Below, one piece after another: positions 33,613 through 44,692 of a DNA stretch of 64,000 nucleotides (positions are counted from its first letter, which is position 1; each line of letters starts with the position of its first letter). Location of the stretch: positions 78,262 through 142,261 of the forward strand of contig CAXIPT010000044.1 of assembly GCA_964030475.1 (NCBI GenBank), given 5' to 3'. Source of the DNA: Tethya wilhelma (lineage: Eukaryota > Porifera > Demospongiae > Tethyida > Tethyidae). A program made the position numbers and the translations under genes. Under the pieces are notes generated by a model. It was not told the DNA's origin. It saw only the letters and a program-made list of their open reading frames with translations, and did not search any database.

Positions 33613-34931
33613 TTAAGTCAAGCAGCGAATGACTGCAGCAGAGCTTAGTTTCTTCACTTGGCTGTGAGAAAGGTGGATGCTGCTGCAGGGGGCCGGGGTT
33701 TTGCTGGGCAGTGGCTGACAGGATGCCCAAGGTGGCCACATTGAGCGCATTTGTGCTGGAATATGCAGTAACGGCCGTAAGGGCAGGCACCAGAGGACTT
33801 GTTGTAGAGTATACAGTGTGAGACTTTCATACGCTTTGAGGGTGGTGGTTGAGGTGAGGAGGGGGGAAGTGATGGAGTTGCTTGATTTGACAGGTAGGTG
33901 GCGCAGGAGGTCTGGGTGGTCCTGGAGGTCCAGAGGGTCCCGAGCATGCGGAGAGCTGTGAAGGGCAGTCGTAGGTATGACTCCCTCCTTCGACCTGGCA
34001 GGTGGGGCACCAAGACAGGCCAAGGGCTTGTCCCGTGAATGCCATCGAGTATATTGCAGTGTTTACTTGGGACCATGTGCGGTTGCCGGTAGAAGCCGCT
34101 TGCTTACGATACTCCACATCATAGTAGAGCCAGGATGGATAGTGGTATCGTTTTGCTGCTTTCACGATCAGCAGCTGGTAGGCGATCAGCTCAGGAATGG
34201 CATCAGGAGATTGTGTGCCTAGTATGAGCATGTATACTGAGAATACCTGAATCTAAGTCGGCAGGTGGGGTAATTTGCTTTCTTTTACGCCGCTGGCACT
34301 CCCATGCTTGCTGGGGAAAAACCAAAATGTTTGGCTCGGGGTTGGGGCGGTCCACATTGCTGCGGAGCTGCTCAGGGAAAAGTTCGCCCAGGACAATGTA
34401 CTCCCAAGCAAGGACTTTAGAAAGGAGGCGGGAGGGAATAGAGGGCATGTAGGGCAGCGAGGCGAGCCGTGCTAGAGCTGCATTGGTTGGTGGGGCAGGT
34501 GTTGCGATGGCATGAGCAAGGCTAACAGTAATGGGCAGCAGCGAAGGGACGACCTGGGAGACGGAACAGGTTGGGATGCGCAGAGCTGCTGATGAAAATG
34601 TAGGCAGGCCAAGCTGGGCAACTGATGCAGTGATAATTGGGTTAAGGAGGCTGTAGGTACCTATGTAATAATAACAGTAAGGCATGCGATATATTGATGA
34701 ATAAGCGATGGACATTTTTTAATGCAGCAGCAGGCAGCAGCTAAGAGAGCGGGAAGCCGCTGGGCAGCAGGGCTGCTGGAGTAGTTTATAACATGCCAAC
34801 TCACTTGTAGAAGCGGCGGTGGTCGATGTAGTGGCCACAGGGAAGCGGAGGAAGTGATGCTCGCCGTAACAATGATAGGGGCCGAGCCAGAGCCCAAAGA
34901 AAGGTTGGTTTCATCGCTGGAAGACGCCATG
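33613..34931 (-). pseudogene. Ngaro/DIRS-type Gag-like ORF1, copy 1
   Basis: The protein starts at MASSSDETNLSL (34931), runs to a donor GTGAGTTGGC (about 34804) and resumes near 34650. Later parts include 'RPNPEPNILVFPQQAWECQ' and 'YPSWLYYDVEYRKQAAS', a Pro-rich linker (SGPPGPPRPPAPP), then a CCCH finger (C-x9-C-x5-C-x3-H) followed directly by a CCHC knuckle CAQCGHLGHPVSHC. It is the nucleic-acid-binding structural protein of the element. A frameshift near 34255 and another near 33880 break it; copy 2 is more open. Confidence 0.8.
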
Positions 34932-35197
34932 GGTCGGATTAAAGCGGATACACGATCAGCAGAACGGCCCTCGAGACAAACAAAGGAGCACAGCTTGAAA
35001 GTTGGCTGCACGAGGCAAGAGCAATAATTATGAACTGCGCATGCGCACTTACAAAGGGAGGTCGTGTATGCAGGAGGAGGGGCAGAGCATCAAGGGGCGT
35101 CGTCGATTAACTATGTTCAACTGCGTTGAACTTCATCATACATTGACACTTTACATAGATGCAACTATAATTATGCATAGGAATACATATAATATAT

Positions 35198-35400
35198 GAC
35201 TTGTCAAGGGAAAACGTGCCGGTTAGGAAAGTCTGCGAATTTTGAGTTAGCTATTCCAGGTATATCTAGGCCTTCTCAGGAAGCACATATCAAAATTTGA
35301 TGCGCATTGCTCAAGTAGTTTTCCAGATACAGCTCTTGCAAGCAGCCCTGCCTCCACTCGTGGCTTCCTAGAAAAACGGTTGTAAAGTTGTTGCTAGGTA
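35198..35400. mobile_element. MITE-1, truncated copy
   Basis: The left terminal repeat (TGACTTGTCAAGGGAAAACG) and the first 200 bases of MITE-1 are inserted at the same point beyond the Ngaro 5' end as the complete copy at 37679. After 35400 the sequence departs from MITE-1. Confidence 0.75.
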
Positions 35401-35664
35401 AATGAAAGGCACCATATGCATGGTGCACAACCCTCGGCGTATATACACTGTGATACACACCGTCTATACAATACAATATTTATTGCATGCATTATAATGA
35501 GGCAATGAGGAAGGATATCAAGGCATGATTGTATGTATACTGTCAGCATTGCAATCTCATGTAAAACACACTTTCTATACTTTACTGCAGCTGTATAACA
35601 TCGAGGCTGGCAATGCATGCAGACTGTACTGTGCATGGGCGTGGCTACTTAGGCAACGTCGCGA
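35401..35664. other. Unassigned interval before an assembly join
   Basis: AT-rich DNA with short frames only (minus 35636-35394). It ends at the n at 35665, after which Ngaro sequence starts again. Confidence 0.45.
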
Positions 35665-35665
35665 N

Positions 35666-37660
35666 GGTCTTGTATTGTGGCATGGTTAGCCTGGAGGTAG
35701 TGGTTGGGTTACATGCAGTGGTGGGTAAACTCCTCATGTTGTTAAATTGAAGCAGCTGTCCATGCAGAGTAATTGATATTAATTAGCAAAATCAACTGTT
35801 TGTAGCAGCAAATGAGCTGAAGCCAAAAAGCAGGGAGAGTGATTACAAGTACAATACAAATTATAGTAGAATGAAGTTAACAATCACATGTGCAGGCACA
35901 TGGAGGAATTGTCACCTTATAGGTAAGTAAAATAAGAGTATTGAATATATGGGATGAGAATCAGCGGTGTTTAAGAACCAAATTAACAAAGTGTATGAAT
36001 TAAAGATGAATCAGAAGCAGCAGTGGCATATAATTATAATATGAATAAGTGATCAAGCTATTGATGTCTAGAATAGATACCAGTTTAGTTAAGTCAAGCA
36101 GCGAATGACCGCAGCAGAGCTTAGTTTCTTCACTTGGCTGTGAAAAAGGTGGATGCTGCTGCAGGGGGCCGGGGTTTTGCTGGGCAGTGGCTGACAGGAT
36201 GCCCAAGGTGGCCACATTGAGCGCATTTGTGCTGGAATATGCAGTCACGGCCGTAAGGGCAGGCACCAGAGGACTTGTTGAAGAGTATACAGTGTGAGAC
36301 TTTCGTACACTTTGAGGGTGGTGGTTGAGGTGAGGAGGGGGGAAGCGATGGAGGTGCTTGCTTTGACAGGTAGAAAGATTGTGGTGGCGCAGGAGGTCTG
36401 GGTGGTCCTGGAGGTCCAGAGGGTCCCGAGCATGCGGAGAGCTGTGAAGGGCAGTCGTAGGTATGACTCCCTTCTTCGACCTGGCAGGCGGGGCACCAAG
36501 ACAGGCCAAGGGCATGTCCCGTGAATGCCATCGAGTATATTGCAGTGTTTACTTGGGACCATGTGCGGTTGCCGGTAGAAGCCGCTTGCTTATGATACTC
36601 CACATCATAGTAGAGCCAGGATGGATAGCGGTATCGTTTTAATGCTTTCACGATCAGCAGCTGGTAGGCGATTGGCTCAGGAATGGCATCAGGAGATTGT
36701 GTGCCTAGTATGAGCATGTATACTGAGAATACCTGAATCCAAGTCAGCAGGTCGGTAATTTGCTTTCTTTTACGCCGCTGGCACTCCCATGCTTGCTGGG
36801 GAAAAACCAAAATGTTTGGCTCGGGGTTGGGGCGGTCCACATTGCTGCGGAGCTGCTCAGGGAGAAGTTCGCCCAGGACAATGTACTCTCAAGCAAGGAT
36901 TTTAGAAAGAAGGCGGGAGGGAATAGAGGGCATGTAGGGCAGCAAGGCGAGCCGTGCTAGAGCTGCATTGGTTGGTGGGGCAGGTGTTGCGATGGTATGA
37001 GCAGGTAATGGGCAGCAGCGATGGGAAGACCTGGGAGACGTAACAGGTTGGGATGTGCAGAGCTGGGGCCGCTGCTGATGAAAATGTAGGCAGGCCAAGC
37101 TGGGAAACTGATGCAGTGATAATTGGGTTAAGGAGGTACCTATGTAATAATAACAGTAAGGCATGCGATATATTGATGAATAAGTGATGGACATTTTTTA
37201 AAGCAGCAGCAGGCAGCAGCTAAGAGAGTGGGAAGCCGCTGGGCAGCAGGGCTGCTGGAGTAGTTTATAACATGCCAACTCACTTGTAGAAGCGGCCGTG
37301 GTCGATGTAGTGGCCACAGGGATGGTTGCTGAAGCGGAGGAAGTGATGCTCGCCGTAACAATGATAGGGGCCGAGCCAGAGCCCAAACAAAGGTTAGTTT
37401 CATTGTTGGAAGACGCCATGGGTCGGATTAAAGCGGATACACGATCAGCAGAACGGCCCTCGAGACAAACAAAGGAGCACTGCTTGAAACTTGGCTGCAA
37501 GAGGCAATAGCAATAATTATGAACTGCGCATGCGCACTTACAAAGGGAGGTCATGTATGCAGGAGGAGGGGCAGAGCATCAAGGGGCGTCGTCGATTAAC
37601 TATGTTCAACTGCGTTGAACTTCATCATATATTGACACTATACATAGTAGATGCAACTAT
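35666..37660 (-). mobile_element. Second copy of the Ngaro 5' part
   Basis: Bases 35666-37660 repeat 33185-35190 with a few percent difference and small indels, for example extra GATGGTTGCTGA near 37322 and AGAAAGATTGTGG near 36373. The downstream RT, RNase H and recombinase are absent because the sequence starts at an n. Both copies are followed by MITE-1 at the same base. This fits two haplotypes placed in tandem, or a real segmental duplication. Confidence 0.8.
36130..37424 (-). CDS. Ngaro/DIRS-type Gag-like ORF1, copy 2
   Basis: This is the better preserved ORF1. The main frame 36840-36130 runs without a stop from 'MDRPNPEPNILVFPQQAW' through 'ALGLSWCPACQVEEGSHTY' to the CCCH finger, CCHC knuckle CAQCGHLGHPVSHC and stop. 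Upstream exons lie at about 37424-37280 (MASSNNETNLCLGSGSAPII, donor GTGAGTTGGC) and about 37135-36889. A stop (TGA) at 36888 replaces the TGG of copy 1 and interrupts the join. The protein probably forms the ribonucleoprotein that carries element RNA. Confidence 0.75.
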
Positions 37661-37678
37661 AATTATGCATACGAATTA

Positions 37679-38577
37679 TGTGACCTGTCAAGGGAAAACA
37701 TATCGGTTAGGAAAGTCTGCGAATTTTGAGTTAGCTATTCCAGGTATATCTAGGCCTTCTCAGGAAGCGCATATTAAATTTGATGCGCATAGCTTAAGTA
37801 GTTTTCCAGATACAGCTCTTGCAAGCAGCCCTGCCTCCACTCATGGCTTCCTAGAAAAACGGTTGTAAAGTTGTTGCTAGGTAAACTATGGGCGGTCCGT
37901 ATACTCTCCGTATCATAATTAGATCATGTACAGTACATGCTGAATATTACCACAGCCAGCCACGTGGGAGCTAAAATTATTTAGTGAGAAGCGAGTAGCT
38001 AGGAAAGAAGACCCAGGAGACAGCTAATCGACTCAAGGAGGTAAGCGCTTGTCAGTAATGAGATAGATTTTAGGTACAGTATGTTCCAAGAACTAATCTA
38101 AGCCTCAAAATAACCTGTACGCGATCGCCGTACAAGGAGAGGCAATATCCATGAGTAGAAAGCTACTGTATGAAAGCGCTTGGATTAGACAAGCATGTAC
38201 AAAGCTTTGGCTTGCCTTTCTGTCTATGTGCTGTAGGAAAATTTTGAGATTAGTCAGCTTATAAGTCAAAGAAAGCACCAAATAAAAATTAATTTTTAGT
38301 GGCAGCTGCCTTGCTCATAAATATTCACTACGGTTTGTTGCACAGCATAGCAACTGTCCTCTGTGGTAGCAACTAAGTAAAAATGAACGAGGCTGACATT
38401 GCTGTCTATATCTCTGCAACAGAAGCAGCTCCACTCCTCAAATTTTGGGCTGAAATGTAGCGCAGCACAGCCATGAAAGAAAAAAATTTTCGCACAAAAA
38501 CGCAAATTAAACTAAAACCGCATTTTACTCAAAAACAATAATTTCCTAACCGGCACGTTTTCCCTTGACAGGTCACA
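37679..38577. mobile_element. MITE-1, complete copy
   Basis: 899 bases with inverted termini TGTGACCTGTCAAGGGAAAA and its complement, flanked by TA on both sides (…GAATTA / TATATTA…). On the plus strand it shows a possible exon ending 'GACTCAAGGAG' with donor GTAAGC at 38041, an acceptor-like TGCTGTAG at 38236, and ATGAACGAGGCTGACATTGC at about 38382, the same start as the BEL gag. Confidence 0.87.
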
Positions 38578-39113
38578 TATATTAAATATGCAGATAGAGC
38601 ATATTTTGTGACTCTTAAATAGAGTAACAACCTTATTTATTAACTTAATATTAAATTAATTAAATTACCTGTAATTTATTGGTCCACCCCGTTTAGTAAT
38701 TGCTGCTTAGATGCAGCCCTTTTTCTATATAAAGCACACCCAAAAAGGTGAGCTTTAAATGGAAAGTCAGCATTATCTCAGCTGTGAATAACTTTTAAAT
38801 CTGAAACAGGTAGTCTGGTATCTTTAGAGTAACTTTTGAGTCTACTTAGGTAAATAGCTAATTTAATTATCCGTATTTGCATATTAATTTTTTTGAACTT
38901 TGGAAGCTAATTTTGCGAAAACTATAAGTCATGTGACCTCCTGACTTAGTATGAACTTACAATTTGAGTAGTTCATTTTAAATATGCATATTTGACTAGA
39001 AAATTGTAGCCTTAACACACCTGAGAGTGTTGATGATTCCAATGTAGCTAGGACTCAATCATGGTGCACAGAGCTAGTACTTAGTGAGACTCTGAAGGAC
39101 CACTGCCACTATC
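38578..39113. other. Unannotated AT-rich interval
   Basis: No reading frame, repeat or terminus is recognisable between MITE-1 and the first of two tandem HPEs. Confidence 0.5.
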
Positions 39114-39964
39114 ATTCCCAGTACGGTAGTACTGGGTACATAGGAATGGCACGGATGGCCCATTAGCGCAATACAAATATTCACGCGAATAACTCTGCAA
39201 AAACTGAGCACTTGCCACTAAAAGGCCTCTGAAGCTACTATTTAGCTCATTCTCTTTCCAACAAGCACAAAAACATGGCCTAAAACCATAGCTAAAGTAC
39301 CAAACTAAAATATGCCAAACCTCCAATTTTCTCCATCTTCTTCTTCTTCTTCTTCTATCATGGCTCAACTTTTCTCAAAGACTGTTCACTTTCAGAAGCT
39401 GATTGTTGAACGAATAAACTTGGTATCTTTGTATTCATGTGCTTTTGGTATCGTTTTTCTGTGTCTCTCTTTAGGTGGCTAGATACACGGAGAAAAGCGC
39501 CTTCTCCGTATGGCAGCTATTCATCTCATGCATAATTCATTAGCTACTGGAAAATTTCAAATTGACGACCCTTTTACAGATATAAGTGTACGTTATTTGG
39601 AATCTGAATATTCGCTGCCTGCCTGCTTTACCTGAAGATTTCTGGTTGTGCTGAGCTCTCTGTAATCTTTCAGTCTTCAATATTTAGGAGGTGAATAGAC
39701 TACTATAATGTTACACTTATTATGTTGTTGTCATTATAAGAAGATGAGTAAAGCTAGTAAATTTTGTTGGATACACTCCAGCCTCTAGTGCTGAGATGCT
39801 TCACTTTACTGATAGCATACCAGTAGATTGTACAAGCTATAATATTCATGCGGATATATAGAGTACAAGTAACTACCGTATATATACACACAAACTCAAG
39901 CTCAAATGTGATTCATAGTAATATGAAAAAATGAAAACAAACAAAAAAAAACATTGGAAATGTA
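39114..39964 (+). mobile_element. HPE, first unit of a tandem pair
   Basis: It starts with ATTCCCAGTACGGTAGTACT and runs through the TTCTTCTTC tract (39343-39357), 'TCATGCATAATTCAT' and 'GTGTACGTTATTTGG' blocks. It breaks off in the tail palindrome at AAACATTGGAAATGTAA, where the next hairpin begins. It differs by a few percent from the second unit. Confidence 0.82.
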
Positions 39965-41263
39965 ATTCCCAGTACGGTAGTACTGGGTACATAGGAATGG
40001 CACGGATGGTCCATTAGCGCAATACAAATATTCACGCGAATAACTCTGCAAAAACTGAGCGCTTACCACTAAAAGGCTTCTCAAGCTACTATTTAGCTCA
40101 TTCTCTTTCCAACAAGCCCAAAAACATGGCCTAAAACCATCGCTAAAGTACCAAACTAAAATATGCCAAACCTCCAATTTTCTCCGTCTTCTTCTTCTTC
40201 TTCTTCTTCTATAATGGCTCAACTTTTATCAAAGACTGTTCACTTTCAGAAGCTGATTCTTGAACGAATAAACTTGGTATCTTTGTCTTCACGCGCTTTT
40301 GGTATCGTTTTTCTGTGTCTCTCGTTAGGTGGCTAGATACATGGCGAAAAGCGCCTTCTCCGTATGGCAGCCATTCATTTCTACACTCATGCATAATTCA
40401 TTAGCTACTTGAACATTTCAAAGTGACGACCCTTTTCCAGATATAAGTGTGCGTTATTTGGAATCTGAATATTCGCTGCCTGCCTGCTTTACCTGAAGAT
40501 TTCTGGTTGTGCTGAGCTCTCTGTAATCTTTCAGTCTTCAATATTTAGGAGGTGAATAGACTTCTTTAATGTTACACTTATGTTGTCATTATAAGAAGAT
40601 GAGTAAAGCTAGTAAATTTTGTTAGATACACTCCAGCCTCCGGTGCTGAGATGCTTCACTTTACTGATAGCATACCAGTAGATTATACAAGCTATAATAT
40701 TCATGTTGATATATAGAGTACAAGTAACTACCGTATATATACACACAAACTCGAGCTCAAATGTGATTCATAGAATTATGAAAAAATGAGAACAAACAAG
40801 TAAAAAAAAAACATTGGAAATGTAATGATACCGTAGATCTTCTAAAAATTCGTCACCTCTTATTATTCGGCACCCTTTACCAGATTTATTGAATTTACCT
40901 CTAATTTTTCATCATGTGTATATCTAACATATGCAATTGAGCATGCGCACGTGGCACATGCGATGAATAATCTCTAAAAATTCGGCAAAGCTCAAACGTA
41001 TTTAATTTTTTTGCGCCGAATTTTTAGAAGATTTACGGTACATAGGAATGGCCAAATCGTAAAAAGAAAGCAAACAAGATGGTGTGGCTGGCAGAGTGTG
41101 TATAAAGAATTATTCCTATGGGCAACTTGAGGGACTCAACATGGGAAGAGAGTACTATACATGCAGCCCATCACAGGAAGAATTCTGCACACACTCAAAC
41201 AGCCATTCCATCTTGTTTGCTTTCTTTTGCCATTCCTACATTTCCAATGTTTTTTTTACTTGT
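39965..41263 (+). mobile_element. HPE, second unit, complete with tail palindrome
   Basis: The hairpin is at 39968-39987, then the body, then a complete tail palindrome: left arm from ACAAGT at 40796 and right arm ending ACTTGT at 41263. The left arm is interrupted by the small TA-flanked MITE at 40831-41038. This is the clearest full unit in the window (about 1.1 kb without the insert). Confidence 0.82.
40831..41038. mobile_element. 208-bp MITE with TA duplication, nested in HPE
   Basis: Inverted termini CCGTAGATCTTCTAAAAATT and the complement AATTTTTAGAAGATTTACGG, flanked by TA on each side. The uninterrupted site is visible in other HPE copies (AATGAGACATAGG). Terminus and target fit a Tc1/mariner/pogo-type MITE. 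Confidence 0.88.
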
Positions 41264-41420
41264 ACATATACAGAGTAAGCCACTGATTATCATCAATTTT
41301 CGACATGATTTCTGAATTGCTACTACCTCAAGTTTGGTACCAATAGATAGCCCATGAAAAATTACCTTTGGTTGTGCAGACTTCAAGCTAACCTGAAAGG
41401 CTTTCTAATGCCATTAAGTA

Positions 41421-41725
41421 GGGGTGGCCTGGTGGCTTGTTCACTATTGACTCTGACTCCCAACCTATGGGTAGGTGGTTCGAGTCCCTCCAGTGCCACA
41501 GGTATTTGTTTCCCATTTTCTCTTTCGAGGAGTTGACTCAGCTCTACCCCAAAAAATGAGGAGGTGAAATCACCGCATCCTTCGGAGGGGATGTAAAGCC
41601 GTTGGTCCCGGGGGACCTGCGTTCATTAGCCCTAGGCTATTTGCAGGCCCTCGTTAGCCACAATTGTGGTAAACCCGGAGGGGCACTTAAAAAAATTTAT
41701 AAATAAATAAAAAAAAAAAAAAAAA
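41421..41725 (+). mobile_element. tRNA-derived SINE (plus copy)
   Basis: The head resembles a tRNA gene: A-box TGGCCTGGTGG at 41425-41435 and B-box GGTTCGAGTCC at 41477-41487, with a matching end (CCAGTGCCAC). The body (41500-41690) is GC-richer and includes 'GGATGTAAAGCCGTTGGTC' and a terminal 'GGTAAACCCGGAGGGGCAC'. It ends in an AAATAAATA-poly(A) tail. A clear target duplication was not found. The same element in reverse is at 13299-13600. Confidence 0.85.
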
Positions 41726-42151
41726 GTGGTGGCCAAAATTAATCTATAATCGGCCAAAAGCATCAATTTTCAGACGGCAGCTAAAAAACACCTTGAAACT
41801 AATGTTTGAGCTACTAAATCTGGAAATCAAAAAGTTAAATCTTCCTACTATTGGTATTCTCAAAGAAATTCTGATTGCATGTAGCACCGCCTCAAACCAA
41901 GATGTCATAATATCAAAATCAAGTAATCAATAATTGGCCAGCAATTTTCACATGTTACCTGATTCTGCTAGCTACTGAAGATACAAGTGAGTTTTGAGGT
42001 GAATGATAGGTTAAATAACTTATTTTTAGCTTGTGTATGCAGTTTAATGATGCAATGACCAATATCATGCCAGTTTTCCCAAATTTCACTCAAAAAGGCA
42101 ATTACATATCAATATTGGTACAATTTTGAAATAATATACATGGCCCCTATT
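41726..42151. other. Unannotated interval
   Basis: AT-rich DNA between the SINE and a hAT MITE. No frame or repeat is recognised apart from the 8 bases before the MITE, CCCCTATT. Confidence 0.5.
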
Positions 42152-42510
42152 CAGGGGCGTAGCCAGGATTTAGAGTAAAATGGTGCGCGCACAGCGTGCA
42201 GAAATTTTTGGGATGCCACGCCCACTTTTGGGTCACGTGATCAATACCGTGACCTTTGAACTATTACTGAAGGCAAACTGCTGAGCGCTCTTGATCAACC
42301 TAGCGTGAACTAAACACGGTTTTGCAGTTTGTTTATCATGAGCTTAGACATAAATGAGCTTGGAAAATAGCTTCTAACAACAAACAAGAAAATGTGATTC
42401 TAAAGGCTTGATTACTTATTGATAAATCCAATTATTAAATATTCTTGCGCTTCTGGTCAGTGGCAAAGGGGGTGGTCGAGCATCCAAAGCACCCCCCCTG
42501 GCTACGCCAC
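42152..42510. mobile_element. hAT-type MITE
   Basis: 359 bases with ends CAGGGGCGTAGCCAGGA and the complement of GTGGCGTAGCCAGGGGG. Flanks are CCCCTATT (42144-42151) and CGCCTATT (42511-42518), an 8-base duplication with one mismatch. Its ends share the core GCGTAGCCA with the MITE at 15271-15602. Confidence 0.8.
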
Positions 42511-42518
42511 CGCCTATT

Positions 42519-43097
42519 TATCAAACATTTTGGGTTTGTACAGAGAGTATGGGAGATAATACTACACATGGCTAGTTGTAAATTAGCTGTTATTTCTACC
42601 TGCAATAACTCGTGTTCAGGATAAAACCAGAGTGATTTTTGAGTAGAGAAGGCCAAGCACTTTCGATTGATGATACCTAGTTTTAAGTCAAATCAAAACG
42701 TAAAGTACAGTTCTGTAGCTAGCTACGAGGAGAGAACTTGGAATTTAGTAATAGACACACATGCAACTCAAACTATATACATCTTTAGACTATGTACATC
42801 TTGGACTATTGGAACCGTTATAAACATGCTCATTTGAAAGTGGACAAAGTACTTTGACAAGAAAAATTTGTGGCTGGCTGACCATGTGCAATTTTTACTG
42901 TTCCACCCAAACCACGTGATCTCAGATACCAGGCTCCACTCTCATGAGTGAAAGGTCAAAGGGAAGCCTGCATAGCACTAATCCCCTGTATCAGTAGAAC
43001 CATCCATTAGAATTAGCATTCTGATTGTGAGAGGCAATGCCGATTTTAACGCCATTTTCAGCCTCTAGTGGGGAAGGGCAATCATTGTGTAGCAATA
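42519..43097. other. Unannotated interval
   Basis: Short frames only. No recognisable gene or terminus before the next HPE. Confidence 0.45.
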
Positions 43098-43540
43098 ATT
43101 CCCTGTACTGTAGTACTGGGTTACCCATGGATGGCCCATTAACACAATTCAAGTATTCACACGAATAACTCTGCAAAAACTGATCCCAAATAACATATGC
43201 CAAACCTCCAATTTTCTCCATCTTCTTCATCTTGGCTCAGAGACTATTCACTTTTAGAAGCTGAATCTTGAATGAACGAACTTGGTTTCTTTGGGGTTGG
43301 TCGCTTTTGCCATCGGTTTTTAGTACCTCTCATTGATACAAGGCAAAAAGCGCCTTCTCTGTATGGCCGTTATTATTTTCTACACTCACCATTTATGCAT
43401 AATTCGTAAGCTACAGGGGAATTCAAACTGACGAGCCTTTCCACAGACAAAAGTGTGCATTATAAATGCAAGTTGAAACTATTTTGTGATACTTGGGTGC
43501 TCTTCTTAGGAGGTGAATGATTATTACCAGTACAATAGTA
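43098..43540 (+). mobile_element. HPE, degenerate copy
   Basis: The hairpin is CCCTGTACTGTAGTACTGGG at 43101, followed by eroded body blocks (TCTTCATCTTGGCTC, 'AAAGCGCCTTCTC', AGTGTGCATTAT). The copy fades after 'GCTCTTCTTAGGAGGTGAAT'. It is among the most diverged copies. Confidence 0.65.
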
Positions 43541-44691
43541 CAATTGCTACAGTTTTTGAAGAAGCTTTGAACTACGTGTATTTTGAGAAAGAAGTGTTCC
43601 AGGGAATATACTTCTCAAGTGAAAGTAAAAGGACTCTTTTATGTGTGTCTGAAGATTGATAGGACCCTCAAAGTCTCAAAAATGAAGCTTGCACTGCTGC
43701 TTGTAGCTACTATGAATGTTGGAGAGAGTCCATTGGTTCTGAACCATCTAGTGGCTCTATTTCTCAAGCTCAGGTCAGTACTTACAGAGTTATCAAACAA
43801 TTAGACACAAATTTTAGTGTAATGGTTCTTATATGTGTGGTAGAGGTGTATACAGGTGGTGTTGATGGCTAAATGGTGAATGGTGAGGGTCAGGATGTAT
43901 TGATGGTGGCTGTGTTTGCAAGACCCCTGTGCTAACGTACTGTTGTTATAATTTCATGGTCAATCTGACAGGTACAGTAGAGTTTCATCCGTGCTCAAGT
44001 TATTGAAAGTGTGCAGTTGTAGTTTGTGAAAGTAAGTGGTCTATTTACTGTAAGTATGTGTGTACATGTGATAATTAATAGCTGAGTCATGTATAAACAC
44101 AGTTACATGCAATTTTCTCAACCGGCATTAACACTTGAGCTTGGCTTATGACGAAATGGTGTTGAAGTCTACACTTCCATGTTGAATCGGGCATTTTTGT
44201 AGAGTCCATTAGCATAAAGAACATCCATTTTTATTATTTTATTGATGGTTAGTTCATACAATACAAATTTTAGCAAATAATATTATTGATGCATGGCTGA
44301 CTATTATTGTACAAATCAATTGATATTCAACTTGATGGACGAAAGCACCAACTTCACCACAACCAGAGTACCATGTACTCTTCTGTTCCTTCTCTATAGC
44401 GTCTGTAGATACCTACTTGAATTACAATCCTGAACCCGGTACCTGAAAACAACAACACTATTATTAGCAATTCATAGTACTTGTATTTTGTGTAAGTAAG
44501 CAAATACTAGTTCACCTTCTAATCCAAACTATTTTGTAGGACATGAAATCAGCCAAATATTGTTCTGCTCTTCACAAACTCAAAGAGACCTCGGTCAGAG
44601 TGACTAGAATAGTGTACTGTGTTCAGTGATGCCCTAGTAGAAACTAGCGCAAGAATTGTGTATTGTTTTGTACAAAGATCACTCTTGTTAT
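43541..44691. other. Unassigned interval with short frames
   Basis: A plus-strand frame of 73 codons (43583-43804) contains MKLALLLVATMNVGESPLVL, but it has no support beyond being open. Otherwise this is AT-rich DNA up to the n at 44692. Confidence 0.35.
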
Positions 44692-44692
44692 N

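Noticed and set aside
41425..41505. Functional tRNA gene
   Set aside because: A- and B-boxes are present, but the arms do not pair well and the sequence continues into a SINE body with an A-tail; a second copy shows the same structure.
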